A DNA stretch of 64,000 nucleotides from Hyposmocoma kahamanoa (taxonomy: Eukaryota; Arthropoda; Insecta; Lepidoptera; Cosmopterigidae), in assembly GCF_003589595.1 (NCBI RefSeq), contig NW_020654422.1:17775258-17839257 (forward strand), given 5' to 3'. The first letter of the stretch is position 1. Each line of letters opens with the position of its first letter. The position numbers and the translations under genes are program-made. The notes beneath the pieces are model-generated. The model did no database searches, had not been told where the DNA came from, and saw nothing but the letters and a program-made list of their open reading frames with translations. Positions 1 to 11,935 of the stretch are shown here, piece by piece.

Positions 1-239
1 TAATTTCACAAAAAAATATTTAAATGTCATGGTGGTGAAATATCCTGACATACAATAAAACTTAATTACAATTTAGAAATGTTCATTTCCCAAATTGACC
101 TTACTGGGAATCAAAACCCGGACCTCCTCGTCTTGCGTACAAACCGCTTAGTCACCGAGTTCGTCAATATTGATACACATAAGAAATATAACTATTCTGC
201 CCAGATCTAAGTCACGTAACCTTGTTTTTTTTTCTAAGA

Positions 240-298
240 GAGAGAGACCAATATTACGCACCCTTTTACAGGTCAGTCAGCCGTGACCTGTAAAGGGA
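240..298. repeat. FB foldback family fragment
   Basis: CCCTTTTACAGGTCAGTCAG followed by CCGTGACCTGTAAAGGG forms a short inverted repeat and matches the FB core. Confidence 0.5.
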
Positions 299-689
299 CC
301 TGTCAATAAAAATATTATATGGGTTATCCATATATTTTATTGAATATCATGATGCTCTTACTACCTGTAAAAAAAGGTTTCATACTTAAGAACTCCATAT
401 ACCGTACCTTATTAAAAGTAATAGAATCTTTTCTATATTCATTCACGTTGAAACGAAATAAGAAAGATCAAAAAGCAATACAAACGAGAATATCGTTAAA
501 TTGATTTATTAAAAATGTATTGGTTAAGTGTAATTAATGTATTGGTTCACATTATGAGTTCAATAAACGATGCGGGGAAACGAGCAATTAAGTACATTTT
601 AAAACATTGTCATGATTGTAAGCTTGTTGACTTAAAATTTGTAATTTTGTATTTAAATCTGATTTTATCAATAATGGTTCGTTAACAAT

Positions 690-900
690 AACCCATATAA
701 AGAGTTCTTTGTTTTCGCGATAGTTACACGTAAAAATGAAACTATTTTTCGGATCTAAATAGCGTGTATTTGTTTTTTCAAACAAAGTAAAGTTTCGGGC
801 CAGTTACGAATCAGCTGTGACCATGGGACCTGTAAAGGGCCAGAAACGTCGGTTCGTTCCAAAAAATAAATAGGTATACACATATTATACCTGAAAAATG
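690..900. mobile_element. FB foldback element
   Basis: The left arm (ATTTGTTTTTTCAAACAAA, TTTCGGGCC) and right arm (GACCATGGGACCTGTAAAGG, AAACGTCGGTTCG) are inverted copies around about 810. Confidence 0.65.
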
Positions 901-1190
901 GTTACCTTTCGAAGGTTTAAAGTATCACTCCCATGGGTCTTTTTTATCCAAATACACATAAAAATTGTGTGATAATCGTTTGTATAAAAAATAGATTTTA
1001 AGATAGGTTTAAGTCTCGTAAACAATATTTTGAATTTAGAATTTGTAAAAGAATCGTAATTATAAGGCCCTTAAATGAATTTGTTATGAACCAATTTATT
1101 TTTTTCTTCATTTTTAATTATTTTGAAAAGTTTATTACGCTTAACACAAATTAGATTTTCATTCGTTTATACTGTGGGCTTGTAACTTTG

Positions 1191-1515
1191 AACCGACTTA
1201 AAAAAAGGAAGAGGTTATACGTTCGGCTGTATGTATGTTTTCCTATATCCCCATCAATTGTGGATCGATTTAGAAATTTATTTTTTTGGTTGAAAGGGTG
1301 CACTCTCGTAGTGGTTCCATGGTGACCAAGTCAGATATCTAATGAGGGGATCCCATGGAATCAAATTGTATAGGCATATCAAGTGTATTCACTGATTTCT
1401 CCATCAATTGTGGACCGATTTTGGAATTTGAAAATTCTTTTCATGTTTGAAAGGGTATAGTCTCGAGGTGGACCCTGATGCCGACGATACTGTTCCTGGT
1501 TCGTTTCGGCTATCA
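1191..1515 (+). mobile_element. MITE-E fragment (5' part)
   Basis: It starts AACCGACTTAAAAAAAGG and carries the internal TCAATTGTGGA...CGATTT motif twice, then is lost after GGTTCGTTTCGGC. The right terminus is missing. Confidence 0.7.
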
Positions 1516-1614
1516 CAAATTTCTAATTATTATTTATTTATTTAACCAGCAGACTACAATGGTACAAATTGGTAAGTAACGAGAGAACTCTTATGTCTAT
1601 GTTAGTATACTTTT

Positions 1615-1693
1615 AAATAGTGTCTGAATAAGAGACACTATTTCTATTTCTGATCAGCAGAAAGTTACTTTCTGCTGATCAGAAATAGAAATA
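1615..1693. repeat. Two adjacent perfect hairpins
   Basis: An 11-nt inverted repeat (AAATAGTGTCT / AGACACTATTT, 1615-1643) overlaps a 27-nt perfect inverted repeat (1639-1665 and 1667-1693) with a single-base centre. Confidence 0.85.
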
Positions 1694-2448
1694 AAAAGAG
1701 ACGCATGCATGGCAAGTCATACCTTATGTCAACGACATACAATTTCTTTTTTGTTAAATACTTCTTTATTCCTTTGCAATTTATTTATTTTTGTTTCTTT
1801 TGTTTAATCACAATTGTTTTTCTTCCTTTCATGTCATTTTTGCATTTTCAGTACATTTTATAATTACAATACATTTTTTTATTTATAATTCAATATAAAT
1901 CCTGCAGTCATTATATAACGCGGATTCTTACACCTTACCGCAAGGCTACTGCTGCAGCTTGCAGAGCCTCGAGGCAGTCTTTTTGCAAATTATGGCCCAT
2001 TTACATGTGGCCGATTGACAAACCATTCCACAAAGCCAAGCCATTAAGCCAGTCTAGTGAAAATCCATCTACACTACAACCAGTATTACAGTAAGTTTCT
2101 CTCAGATTCTTTATTCAACGACAAGGGTCGGCAACGCGCTCGTGACGCCCCTGGTGTTGCAGGCGTTCATAGGCGACGGTAACGGCGGGCCGAATGCTTG
2201 TTTGCTGCCTACATAATATTAAAAAAAAATTGTGGATTGTTTTTATCATTGGTCTGGAGACATTCAATAATGGATTGTCTCTATTTACACGACGCCAAAA
2301 ATTGCTTGGCTTAATGGAATGGCTTGTCGATTGGGACCATGTAAACGGTTCTTTATGGTATAGCAATCATCTGCTCTAACTTTCACAAACATGCCCGAGG
2401 CACTGTAGGCCCGCGGCAAACCGATCAGCATCCTGAAGCCTCTTATTC
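1694..2448. other. Unannotated stretch
   Basis: AT-rich with long T runs to 1900, then mixed sequence. Short overlapping frames on both strands near 2115-2379 show no recognised domain. Confidence 0.5.
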
Positions 2449-2599
2449 ACTACCTTCGTGGCAGAACGGTTGCTATTTTGGTTTGCCAAGCAGAGATCCC
2501 GGGTTCGATTATTGGCACGAGAGAAATATTTGTATGGCCTACATTTATTTCTCTCGAAAGCTTGGGTATAATTTGTGGTTGTCTATGTGTGTGTCCAGG
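2449..2599 (+). mobile_element. SINE-A, 3'-truncated
   Basis: The diverged tRNA-like head (GTGGCAGAACGG, then GGGTTCGATT) leads into the ATATTTGTATGGCC body. Similarity ends after GTGTGTCCA. Confidence 0.8.
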
Positions 2600-2765
2600 A
2601 CGCCGATAGCTCTCTGCGTAAAGCTGGCCCGTAAGCTACACGTGCAGAAGACTTGACAGTATGCTTTAAATAGTGGAATGATAGTGACGTATTTAAATTT
2701 GTTAATAATGTGTAATGATATTATAAAAATGTTAACTTAAATAAACTTACTTAAATAAAAGTGAA

Positions 2766-2983
2766 CTGCCTCCGTGGCCGAACGGTTACCATACCGGACT
2801 GCCACGCAGAGGTCCCCGGGTTCGATTCCCGGGCCGGGAGAAATATTTGTATGGCCTACATTTATTTCTCTCGTGAGTTTGGGTGTAATTTGTGGTTGTC
2901 TATGTGTGTGTCCATGGCACCCGCGACACAGGGTTTCCCTAGTGTGGGGCTATGTTGAGTGTGTGCGTTATTATTATTATTAA
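2766..2983 (+). mobile_element. SINE-A, full-length reference copy
   Basis: The head carries pol III box A (TGGCCGAACGG) and box B (GGTTCGATTCC), resembling a Ser/Leu-type tRNA with a long variable arm. A body of about 130 bp and a TTA-repeat tail follow. Confidence 0.92.
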
Positions 2984-3304
2984 ATAACATCACAATTTCT
3001 CTATTGGGGACCCATTTTGTTCATTGCCCTAACAGCACGCTTCTATTAAAGACGACGATATTTCCCCAAAGAAAAATGCCGTGTGTGATAAAACTTAAAA
3101 AATAAACCAATATAGCGGTTTCTTTATCTCAAAGTTTTCGTATCTTTATGATCACGTACACTCCAGAGAAGAACCGTTTCGACATCTTAATTATTTATGA
3201 GCCCCATTGCAATTTAACATGTAAAGTTATAACTAGGAAATTCAATTGCATCTACAAGGTATTTTCTTCGTTTCTAACACTAGGCAATAATAAATAATAT
3301 CCTA

Positions 3305-3395
3305 CAAAAGAAACGTTGGCTTTTTTGAGGAAAACAAATATACGCCATTTAGAAAGGAAAAAATAGTTTCATTTCCATTTACACATTTAGTTTTA
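3305..3395 (+). repeat. FB arm fragment
   Basis: AAAACAAATATACGCCATTT and AAATAGTTTCATTTCC match the outer arm at 7125-7180. Confidence 0.5.
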
Positions 3396-3427
3396 CTTTC
3401 TTTAAACACCACATTAGTAAACTTCTA

Positions 3428-3660
3428 GTAGCAGTAGAGCTTTATGTGAAAGAGATCGTCTAGGGAAGTACTACCATCTTACCTATTTCTGCTATCAAGC
3501 AGTTTGTGAGCAGGTTTTGAAGGGTAGAGTCCTGGTGAAATTACAGACACATGGGACTTCTCAACTTATGTATCTGGGCGACGTATGCAATGGCAGTGCC
3601 CTTCAAATGTTTCCATCAGGAGTACGACTTGTTCGTCCCATTTCTTGATATCGCAAAAAA
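3428..3660 (+). repeat. RD repeat
   Basis: AGCAGTAGAGCTTTATGTG through TGATATCGCAAAAAA. The middle segment is shortened relative to 17601-17879. Confidence 0.75.
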
Positions 3661-3839
3661 ACCGCTCTCCCATAATTAGACTAATAATAATAACGTTTAT
3701 TTTCTCTTCCACAAAATACTTATTATAGTTAGGAACAGTTTACACGTTAGATTCTGATAAGGACAATTGTGTGGGAGACTGATGCCTAAACTAAGCAAAA
3801 GTTAGGCCACCACATTCCCATCTCTCTGAAATACAAGTT

Positions 3840-4780
3840 CAAAAAATTTGCAACGAGAAATATTGAAATGTCGCTTCACAATCCACAGCTACAAACATAG
3901 TAATGAGTCAAATCTTGCAAATTAGAATCTCAAAAAGAATAAAAGCATTTTACCATTTAAAGTTCTATGAAATTTAATTTCTTGGGTCCACCATCATACT
4001 AATACTCTCAGACTATCTAGCCTTTCGGAATATCTAATTGAAAAATGGATATTTATTAAACAACGTGCATAATTTCACGCCAATTAGCTATCATTGGGCA
4101 TTCAATAAACAAGTTTTGTATTCATAAAAAAATTCATTGTCTGTATATCAATTTACTGCCAAGAAATTTGTGTATCGGTGTACATAATGATGAATATAAT
4201 GTAGTACCAACGCCACAAGTTTGGCATTAGCATAGATGCCAAATCTTGAAAAGACCGTTTCATTGTGACATTTAACACTCTAGATTGAAACGTCGGATAT
4301 GAATGCAATTAATTAAAATTAAATATAATTATATTCAATGTGTAAAGCCATATTGTTTTTTGCAGCGATACCCTGGTCCATTAATTTCAATTATCATTTG
4401 CCGCACAAATGTGTGAAAAAGTTAAAGTAACTTTCCATGTATTCGAAGCATAAACTTTTGCTTAATAACATTAGAGTGGTAATAAGCAAATGTTATTCTT
4501 AAACAGAAGTTCAATGTAGAAGTAATGAATATTAACGACGGCCCTGGAATCCTCGCATGATATACGGCTGCTATATAATGGAACACGAGTGTGATACTGC
4601 CAAGGGTCGGACAAATATGGAATGAAGATCTTTGGAAATGGGAAAAAGTGGGCACGTTAAGTAGCAGTTACTAGGAACAATAGTTTAATTCGGATATAGT
4701 TGATGTTTTCGAAATAATAATCCTTTGTTAATTTTATTCTACAATTGTCACAACAGTTGCCTATTGTCACCGGTGGTGAC
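3840..4780. other. Unannotated stretch
   Basis: No repeat, RNA gene or convincing ORF seen. Short minus-strand frames at 4422-4935 have no recognised motif. Confidence 0.5.
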
Positions 4781-4993
4781 GTATGGAAAACTACGTCATA
4801 GCATAGATAAAGCATGAGGCGACGCGCACACATGTGTTTTATGTGGGATACAAGCAATCGGTAACTATAGCCGAATATTGTATTTTCATATAATTGATAT
4901 GATATCGACGCAGTCGCCGGTTGCAGCAACCACATACAGTCATCGGTCGCAGCAGTCGGACACTGTCGCCGGTTCCCGCAACCGCATTTCGTG

Positions 4994-5280
4994 TGGTAAC
5001 TCCATTCTTACGTAGCAGCGCGGCTTATATCTGTGCATGTCCACCACGCATCGTGTGCAGTCGGTGCCCTCACTTCGGTATTCACTATTTGTACTAAGTG
5101 TACAAATAATGGATACTTAAGTGAAGGCACCGACTGTACGGACGCGCACATTCGCATAACAAGGAAAGGCGCGTGGGATGACCAGCGCTATGCAACGCGA
5201 GTAATTGTGCAAATATGTGCGTCCGTACACGGTATACACACAAACCGCGCTTCCACGTTTGTATGGAGTTACCATATTTA
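4994..5280. mobile_element. Long foldback element with central hairpin
   Basis: GTGGTAACTCCATTC at the left pairs with a GTTTGTATGGAGTTACCAT region at the right. The centre is a hairpin at about 5055-5140 with arms of about 35-40 nt (GTCGGTGCC...TTTGTAC) and a loop of about 5 nt. The right half has a relative at 59205-59312. Confidence 0.65.
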
Positions 5281-5559
5281 CCATACTTGCCCTATGATGA
5301 TCCCAGTCCCAGTGATTTTTCGCTATCAACGAAGTGGAAACAATTTTATTACTAGATATGACGGCAGGGATAAATATTTTATAACCATAATAACGACAAA
5401 GTGACAACAACATTGGAGGATGCAGCATACGTATTTAAAGCATTGAAAACAAAATTTTAAAAACTATTTTAAAGTTTATACAGTTTTATGATATAAATGG
5501 TCTTTGTTATGTAAAATAGTACCAGTTTTCTAATTACTAGTGGCTTAACTGGTGAAGGT

Positions 5560-5830
5560 GACTATCGCGACAGGATCCGCATTTTCAAACAGCTTCATAT
5601 AACTCTGAAGACAATTTTCACAGCCCGCATTTTTTCTTATAAAAAATAAGTGAGCATTTGACCTCCATCTCACCCAATGGAAAGTGAATATGAGGTCAAC
5701 GATGGAGCGTGGCGTACCTAAATAATGCTTATTCAGTCTCACCTTGATGTCTGCAGGCTGTAAATTCCACTTCATAGGCGTTCGCCATATAAATGTGGAA
5801 GCGCATTGAACCAGCCTGTGCTGTAGTCTA
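5560..5830 (-). pseudogene. LINE RT C-terminus and 3' end (VNRHYL type)
   Basis: Minus-strand reading includes WNLQPADI and VRLNKHYLGTPRS, then the HWVRWRSNAHLFFI end derived from GGTGAGATGGAGGTC. It matches 39397-39830 and 14297-14440. Confidence 0.65.
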
Positions 5831-5835
5831 AACAT

Positions 5836-6608
5836 TCTCTGTGAGGAGACTTGTGTTCATTACTAGACGTGTTTCGTACACGTACATTATGATGAATGAA
5901 AAAAGACAGAAAATATCTTAACGCACATGCGTTATTCAACATATCTTAACGCACATTCGCAACGCGATGAAATAATTTCTAGAAGTATTTTTGAAAATGT
6001 GACTTTATAATTTGATTCTTTGTCTGTCTAATTTATATATTATGATATGTAACATCCACACAATAACAGTTACTTCTGTACCTACATAGCGTCCCAACCC
6101 TAGTCTTCTAGTAAAAAGGTGCGTTCTATTTGTAAATGTAATTCGCAATAAGTAAAGACATTCTAAATTCCCTAAAGAATGTCTCCAGGTTAGTATTCTA
6201 TAGATAATAACTTCTAATAATATGTTATCATTTCGATATTATAGCTTTTATGACAATATTGAAAGATTTCAAATATTAAGCACGTTGATTATTGTACTTA
6301 ATTATTAAGTCGGGGGACTGTAATTACGCAACTCATAGGCATACAGCAAGGGACGTGACCGCACACATTCAGAATTACTTATAAGAAATATTCTATTAGA
6401 AGGTACTGCAACTAAAGGTACTCAAGTCTATTATAGATATTACCATTGTCTCGTGCACCTGAGTGTACTTAGTTTAATCTGATTTAAGCTATTCAAATTT
6501 TCTCTTTTTTATGCTGTGTATATCATAATCATTACCTACATATATGTGAATGAACATTTTTAATAAATTTCCTAAATATATTCGAACTACAGAGATAATG
6601 AAATTTAA
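5836..6608. other. Unannotated stretch with a short direct repeat
   Basis: ATCTTAACGCACAT occurs at about 5915 and again at about 5943. Otherwise nothing is recognised. Confidence 0.5.
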
Positions 6609-6800
6609 CAGCCTCTCTGGCCGAACGGTTACCATGCCGTAATGCCACGCAGAGCTCCCAAGTTTGATTCCCGGGCTGGGAGAATTAATATGTATGGCTT
6701 ACATTTAATTCTCTCATCAGTTGGGTGTAGTTTGTGGTTGTCTATGTGTGTATTCATGGTATAGCATAGGCGACACGGTGTGTGCGTTATAATAAAAAAA
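6609..6800 (+). mobile_element. SINE-A
   Basis: CTGGCCGAACGGTTACCATG head and complete body. Box B is mutated (GTTTGATTCC). A SINE-B fragment follows immediately. Confidence 0.85.
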
Positions 6801-6825
6801 AATATGATAATGACATTGGTTTGAC

Positions 6826-6945
6826 CTACCGCCTCTCAAGCAAAGACTGTGGGTTCGAATCCGTGCTCGCACACCTGAGTGTCTCGGAATTTATGTGAGA
6901 AATTTAATTTAAAATCAAAATAAATGCCACGAGCTTTTCTGTGAA
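6826..6945 (+). mobile_element. SINE-B fragment
   Basis: GACCTACCGCCTCTCAAGC, then GTGGGTTCGAATCC (box B) and TCTCGGAATTTATGTG, as in 42689 and 46168. The first bases of the head and the RTE-like tail are missing. Confidence 0.7.
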
Positions 6946-7072
6946 ATTCGTATCAATGTTTTTTTCAATCATTATCATCAAACTTATGAGTTATACTTTT
7001 GTCAGTGGAGCATCCTCCAGTCATCTTTCCTACAAGCCAGCTCCTCCTCCTTCTTTTTTTCAATACATTGAA

Positions 7073-7225
7073 ATCAGTCAACCGTGACCATGGGACCTGT
7101 AAAGGGCCCGAAACGTCGGTTTGTTTGAAAAAACAAATATACGCGATTTAAATCCGGAAAAATAGTTTCATTTCCTATGTGTAACAATCGCGAAAACCTA
7201 AGAACTCGATACATTGAAATAATTT
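7073..7225 (+). repeat. FB arm
   Basis: CCGTGACCATGGGACCTGTA, GAAACGTCGGTTTGTTTG and CAATCGCGAAAACC form one complete arm. A decayed RTE LINE follows. Confidence 0.65.
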
Positions 7226-7244
7226 TTATTATTAATTTTATGAT

Positions 7245-7956
7245 ATAGTTCTTATGGCTGAGACCTTGGAAGACCTGAACACCATGCTCGAAGATATCAG
7301 TAGTGTTTCCCAAAGAGTGGTTCTTAAGATGAACATGGAACAAGACGGAGATCATGTCGAATGTCCATGTTGTACCCGCTCCAGTTAAAATTGGGAGCAT
7401 TACATTCGAAGGTGACCATTTCCTGTACCTGGGGCAGATAGTCCAGTGACGTAAGTCCAACTTTGAGAAACAGATTTCTCGTCGAATCCAGGTCGGATGG
7501 GCAACGTTCGGGAAACTACAAAAAAATCTTTACGTCCAAATTACCTCAGTGTCTCAAGACGAAAGTCTTTGACCAGTGTATGTTGCCAGTGATCACATAT
7601 GGATCATAAACGTGGTGCCTCGCTATGGGCCTCATACGAAGCCTGAAGGTCATCCAGCGGGCAATGGAGAGAGAGCGATGCTCGGTATTTCCCTACGTGA
7701 TAGAATCAGAAATGAGGAAATCCGTAGGAGAACTAAGATAACCGACATAGCTCGAAGAATTGCTCAGTTGAAGTGGCAGTGGGCGGGGCACATAGCTAGG
7801 AGAACCGACGGCCGTTGGGGCGGAAAGGTTCATTGCGGACGCTCAGTGGGTAGGCCCCCTGAAGCCGATGGATGCGGGCAGCGCAGGACCGATCGTCGTG
7901 GAGATCGTTGGGGGAGGCCTATGCTCAGCAGTGGGCGTCGTATGGCTGAATGATGA
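7245..7956 (+). pseudogene. RTE-clade LINE, decayed reverse-transcriptase C-terminus and 3' end
   Basis: Read across frameshifts, this encodes parts of the end of an RTE-type polyprotein. The clearest segment (about 7660-7860) reads RAMLGISLRDRIRNEE, then IARRIAQLKWQWAGHIARR and SVGRPP. In the upstream part TMLEDISSVSQRV and YLGQIV are recognisable only across stops. It ends in a TGATGATGATGA run. RTE elements have a bare EN-RT ORF and such tails. It lies directly after an FB arm and is not functional. Confidence 0.85.
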
Positions 7957-8221
7957 TCCTTATGATGATGATTAATTTTATAAATTGCATTAAACAATCA
8001 ATTTTCAAAATAATAGATGTTTTTCCTGTCGTTTTCTTCTATTCTGTCCCGTTCTATACTGTGGAATGTTATTTAAGTCTAATTTCATGTGGCTTCGCCA
8101 TTACGGGACTCATATTTGGGATAACTTATATCTATTTCGCACGAAGTGTTACGCTGCCAAATCTTATACGGATAATCGGCTATAGAGTGGTAGTCTCTCC
8201 CTGCAGACTTATTCTTTGATT

Positions 8222-8312
8222 CGCTATAAATTGGACCTTTTCAAGGCGTGAGTGAATAGGCATTATTTGCACATTCTTCATGTTACGATGAGTAACTTCC
8301 GATGGAGGTCAA
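8222..8312 (+). pseudogene. LINE 3' end fragment (VNRHYL type)
   Basis: TTTTCAAGGCGTGAGTGAAT, AGGCATTATTTGC and GATGGAGGTCAAATAAGC match the end of this family. Confidence 0.6.
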
Positions 8313-10144
8313 ATAAGCAAATATTGTTTAGTAAAAAAATAACTATTTGTAACACAAGGTAACTCACAATATATAAGATCATTACATAAAATCAATGATC
8401 TTATATTCAAGAGTATATTTCGTTCATAGTAATCGACGTTTGAAATCTGTCGCGCAACCTGTTGAAACTTTTTCAAAAAATTGCGCGTCATTTGCATTCA
8501 CGGGCATCGATTATGATTTTGTTGAACAGAATGAACATTCCAATAAGTAGGTACGAAGTAAAACACAATGGAAAAGGAAAACAAGTTTATTTTGTTCTTA
8601 AACCAACGTGAAAAATATTGATAATAAATAATAATTAAAATAGAATCATCTATCTTAAACTATGCTATTTCTAAGGTAATTGATAAAATCGTTTGTTATG
8701 TCCCTATCATTTCACCATCATCATCATTTTCAGCCGAAAAAAGTCCACTGCTGTATATATATACCTCAAAGACCGCCGTAAAATTAAAGGGATAATTTGC
8801 TACAGGAATAATTTTGTCTCTCTATCTTCAATTAGCTACTGTTATTTATTGAAATAAACAGAAAAATAAACACAATATAGCAATATTGTAAATATTTTTG
8901 CTAAATTACGCCTGGTATGGGATTCCTTGTGTTTCACAAAAAAAAAAAAACATTTTAACATGGTAATTAGAGCATTTTCTAAATAAACGTGACGGCATTT
9001 TTCATAAAATGGCGCAATATTACCCTATCTAATCTACAAATGTCCAACTCGTCTCTTTGCTCGACGCAGATTGATTGCAAGACGGTCAATTGACTAGTTT
9101 TCGAATCTTTAGCACACAATGCAACTAAGGATATATTATGAGAAAGACGTCAAAAAATTTGACACATTTCAATTTAGCCTGCCGTATAAAAAAATTTTGA
9201 TAACCGTTTGACGTCTGACAAAATATTACTTATATAATAGGTATACATGCGAGGGAGGGTAGAAGAAAGACGCTTGGTGTCTCCAAATGTTCAACAGCTC
9301 ACCGTCCCACCCGGTGGAAGCGACAGCCGGCGATAGATGATAAAGAACGACAATTCTATGAGTTTTCATCCAAGTATCCCACTCGGTAGAAATATTGGAG
9401 TGACACTCATAGGCCCTATGACTTGACACAAAGCAATTTCCTTTTGCAACTTAAATGGCAATTTAGTTAACACTTCGATAGCGCGTTCTATTTTGATCCC
9501 AACGCCACAAGGCGAGGTTACTAATATTTCTTGTACGTGGTGTTACACTTATACTAAAGTACTAAATATCCGACAAAACAAAGTTTTTGCATAAAATACC
9601 ACAATTAACCTCTCAAATTTAACAGCAATCCAGGGCCAAACGCAATTATCCGAAGCACCATCCAAATCATCGCTATTTCATCTAGCCAACGATCAAGCCA
9701 GCAAATCCCCAGTTCAAACAGGCTAAAATACGTCGCCAGTCATGACTTACCCAATTAATGAGGGTACAATCCCAGATCCGGGAGACCTTTACAATCTAGT
9801 GCGAACATAAATTGTGATAGAGGGCGCTGCGGGCCTTGTTTAATTTCACGATTGAATAAATCCAAATGTTATACCGTGGACACCCTTCGCTGACGTTTCC
9901 ATTTGTCCCATCCATAAAATTTCATTGTCCCCCGAAAATTACCAGCTGTACACTTAAGTTATTAAAGTATCGCACGCTGTGTTGTGCAATAAGTTAAAAT
10001 TATGTTGAATAAATTATTATGTCTATTTGAAAGTCCCCGAATTCCCGATTCACATCCTATAGCGAAATTTTTAGAAGTCGTGTGAAATGTCGATAGCAAA
10101 CTATTTTTGGTATTTATTGAGTTTTTATTACGCGACTGTTAGGC
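8313..10144. other. Unannotated stretch
   Basis: It contains a possible RTE 3' trace near 8728-8765 (CATCATCATTTTC, GTCCACTGCTG) and a less AT-rich part at 9640-9960. No gene is supported. Confidence 0.5.
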
Positions 10145-10424
10145 TGGTTTTACAGCTGTGCGTACGGTCCGTATGGACTGTACGCCTGCGGGCCATCCGC
10201 ATAGAATGCGCAGAGCTCTAAATCGAGTATTTAATTTAGTGCGGATGTTCAAGGAAGACCTATAATGACCGCACGGGCGGCTTGCGGAGTTCATGCGGAG
10301 CGTGTTCCGTAAGGAGCAATTCCCGTCACTTTAAAACGATGTTCTAACACCACACATGTTACTCCGCTCCGATGCTCCACACGGACGGTCCACAGATAAA
10401 TTTAAAAAAAAGTTTTACACATAA

Positions 10425-10547
10425 CTGCCTCCATGGTTGAATAGCTGTGAGTTTGGGTGTAATATTGTAATTGTCTACGTGTATGTCTGTGGCACAAGCG
10501 AAACAGGGTTACCCTAAGCGGGGCTATGACTGTTACGTTATTATTAT
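10425..10547 (+). mobile_element. SINE-A with internal deletion
   Basis: The 5' CTGCCTCCATGG joins directly to GTGAGTTTGGGTGTAA, so most of the tRNA-like head including box B is missing. Confidence 0.75.
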
Positions 10548-10705
10548 GGGAAATGAAAAACTATTTTTGATATCTAAATTGCGTATTTTTTCCAAACAAA
10601 CCAACGTTTCGGGCCTTTTATAGGTCGCATAGCTAACAATTGTCAGCAAGAAATATAATATGCGATTTAAATGCTAAAAATAGTTTCATTTCGTATGTTC
10701 TTGGT
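10548..10705. mobile_element. FB foldback element, both arms
   Basis: GGGAAATGAAAAACTATTTT at the left pairs with AAAAATAGTTTCATTTCG at the right, around a short centre near 10635. Confidence 0.65.
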
Positions 10706-11057
10706 ATTTTTAGAATGTCAAGTTAGAGATCAGTTGACACTTAACAGTTGGCGTTTAACATGCAGCGAGTGGTAGGAATTTCGCACGTGAAGTCGAATGA
10801 AACCTAATGGTTACATTATCTTTGGATGTGGCATAACATTACGATGTCACAACGATATTTTTCATTCTTCTTCGTGACTGCCACTAAGGAAAAATTAATT
10901 AATTGATTCTAATTAATATTCTGTGGTTTAACTATCATGTTATTTATTTATATTTTGTGAAGTTACTACTCCTATAATTATCCTTCTATGGCCCAGCGCA
11001 GTTTCGATTTCAGCTCGAAGGAATATTTCTTTGTGTCTGTTCTTTGTGTTAATTATA

Positions 11058-11268
11058 AATAATAATAATAACGCACATACTCATATCTCTACACTAGGGA
11101 AACCCTGCATCGCGGGTGCTACGGACACAAATAGACAACCACAAAGTACACCCAAAGTCAGGAGATAAATAAATGTAGGCATATAAATATTTTCCCCGGC
11201 TCGGGAATCGAACCCGGGACCTCTGCATAGTAGTTCAGTATGGTAACTGTTTGGTTATGGAGGTAGTT
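11058..11268 (-). mobile_element. SINE-A, full length
   Basis: On the minus strand, box B (GGTTCGATTCCC) and the diverged box A are recognisable. An ATT tail lies at 11058-11070. Confidence 0.88.
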
Positions 11269-11400
11269 AAACTAAACAAATATATTAAATTCTTTCAATG
11301 GTAACAGGTTTGATGACAAAAAGAACGTGTTCACGTTTACATTTTACGGTTTAGTTCCATTTTGATTTTAAAAACTTTTGATCTAGCATCTCTATTGTTT

Positions 11401-11517
11401 TATGACATCAAGTACGCTTCGGCCGCCAAGCAGTAATATCTGTAGGTAAGCTAGCAAGTAGGTAAAGTGGCAGTACTTCCCTGGACGAACTCTATCACAA
11501 GGAGCTCTACTGCTACT
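11401..11517 (-). repeat. RD repeat, deleted copy
   Basis: Only the two ends remain: AGTAGCAGTAGAGCTCC (minus strand) and GCTTGATGTCATA. Confidence 0.7.
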
Positions 11518-11815
11518 AAATGATACGAAGAATAAGATTTTTTTGGAAAATACAGATTTTATTGACCTTTTCTGTAGACATTGAAAATACGACATGTTAT
11601 CGTAATAGGCTCTGTACTCTCGTTTCCCGTCCGACATTCCATCCAAAACAATTACTGTCAAATAAGCAATACTCGACCAACTTAAAAGATGCATGATGCG
11701 AATGAAGCTTCATACTTGTCATTGCCTTTTTGTCTCGGACCCACTGAGTCACTCGCGTACGAGAATTGGCGCCAATGGTGTCTATGACGTTCGCTCTAAA
11801 ACTAAAGGGATTACA

Positions 11816-11932
11816 TTTTTATTGAATTTATATTCAAATATTTTTTGTGAAGTTACTCCACTAGTTTGTTATAATTTATTAATACAAAGATCGAATACTC
11901 AGAAAAAATTCCTTCGAGCCGGCTGGATTCGT
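11816..11932 (-). mobile_element. SINE-C 3' part
   Basis: Minus-strand body (TTACTCCACTAGTTTGTTA, AATACAAAGATCGAA) that stops inside the tRNA-like block at GGCTGGATTCG. Confidence 0.75.
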
Positions 11933-11935
11933 AAG

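Noticed and set aside
2766..2850. Possible Ser/Leu tRNA gene
   Set aside because: The acceptor stem is not intact, and the block continues into a SINE body repeated about 19 times.
5033..5428. Overlapping frames of 123 and 103 codons on opposite strands
   Set aside because: They fall in and beside a foldback element; mirrored long frames on both strands reflect the inverted repeat.
9226..9429. Minus-strand frame of 67 codons near a LINE-like composition
   Set aside because: It resembles no LINE end seen here and has no recognised domain.
10145..10400. Possible GC-rich MITE (ACGGTCCGTATGGAC, later ACGGACGGTCC)
   Set aside because: Similar words occur near both ends, but I could not define convincing terminal inverted repeats.
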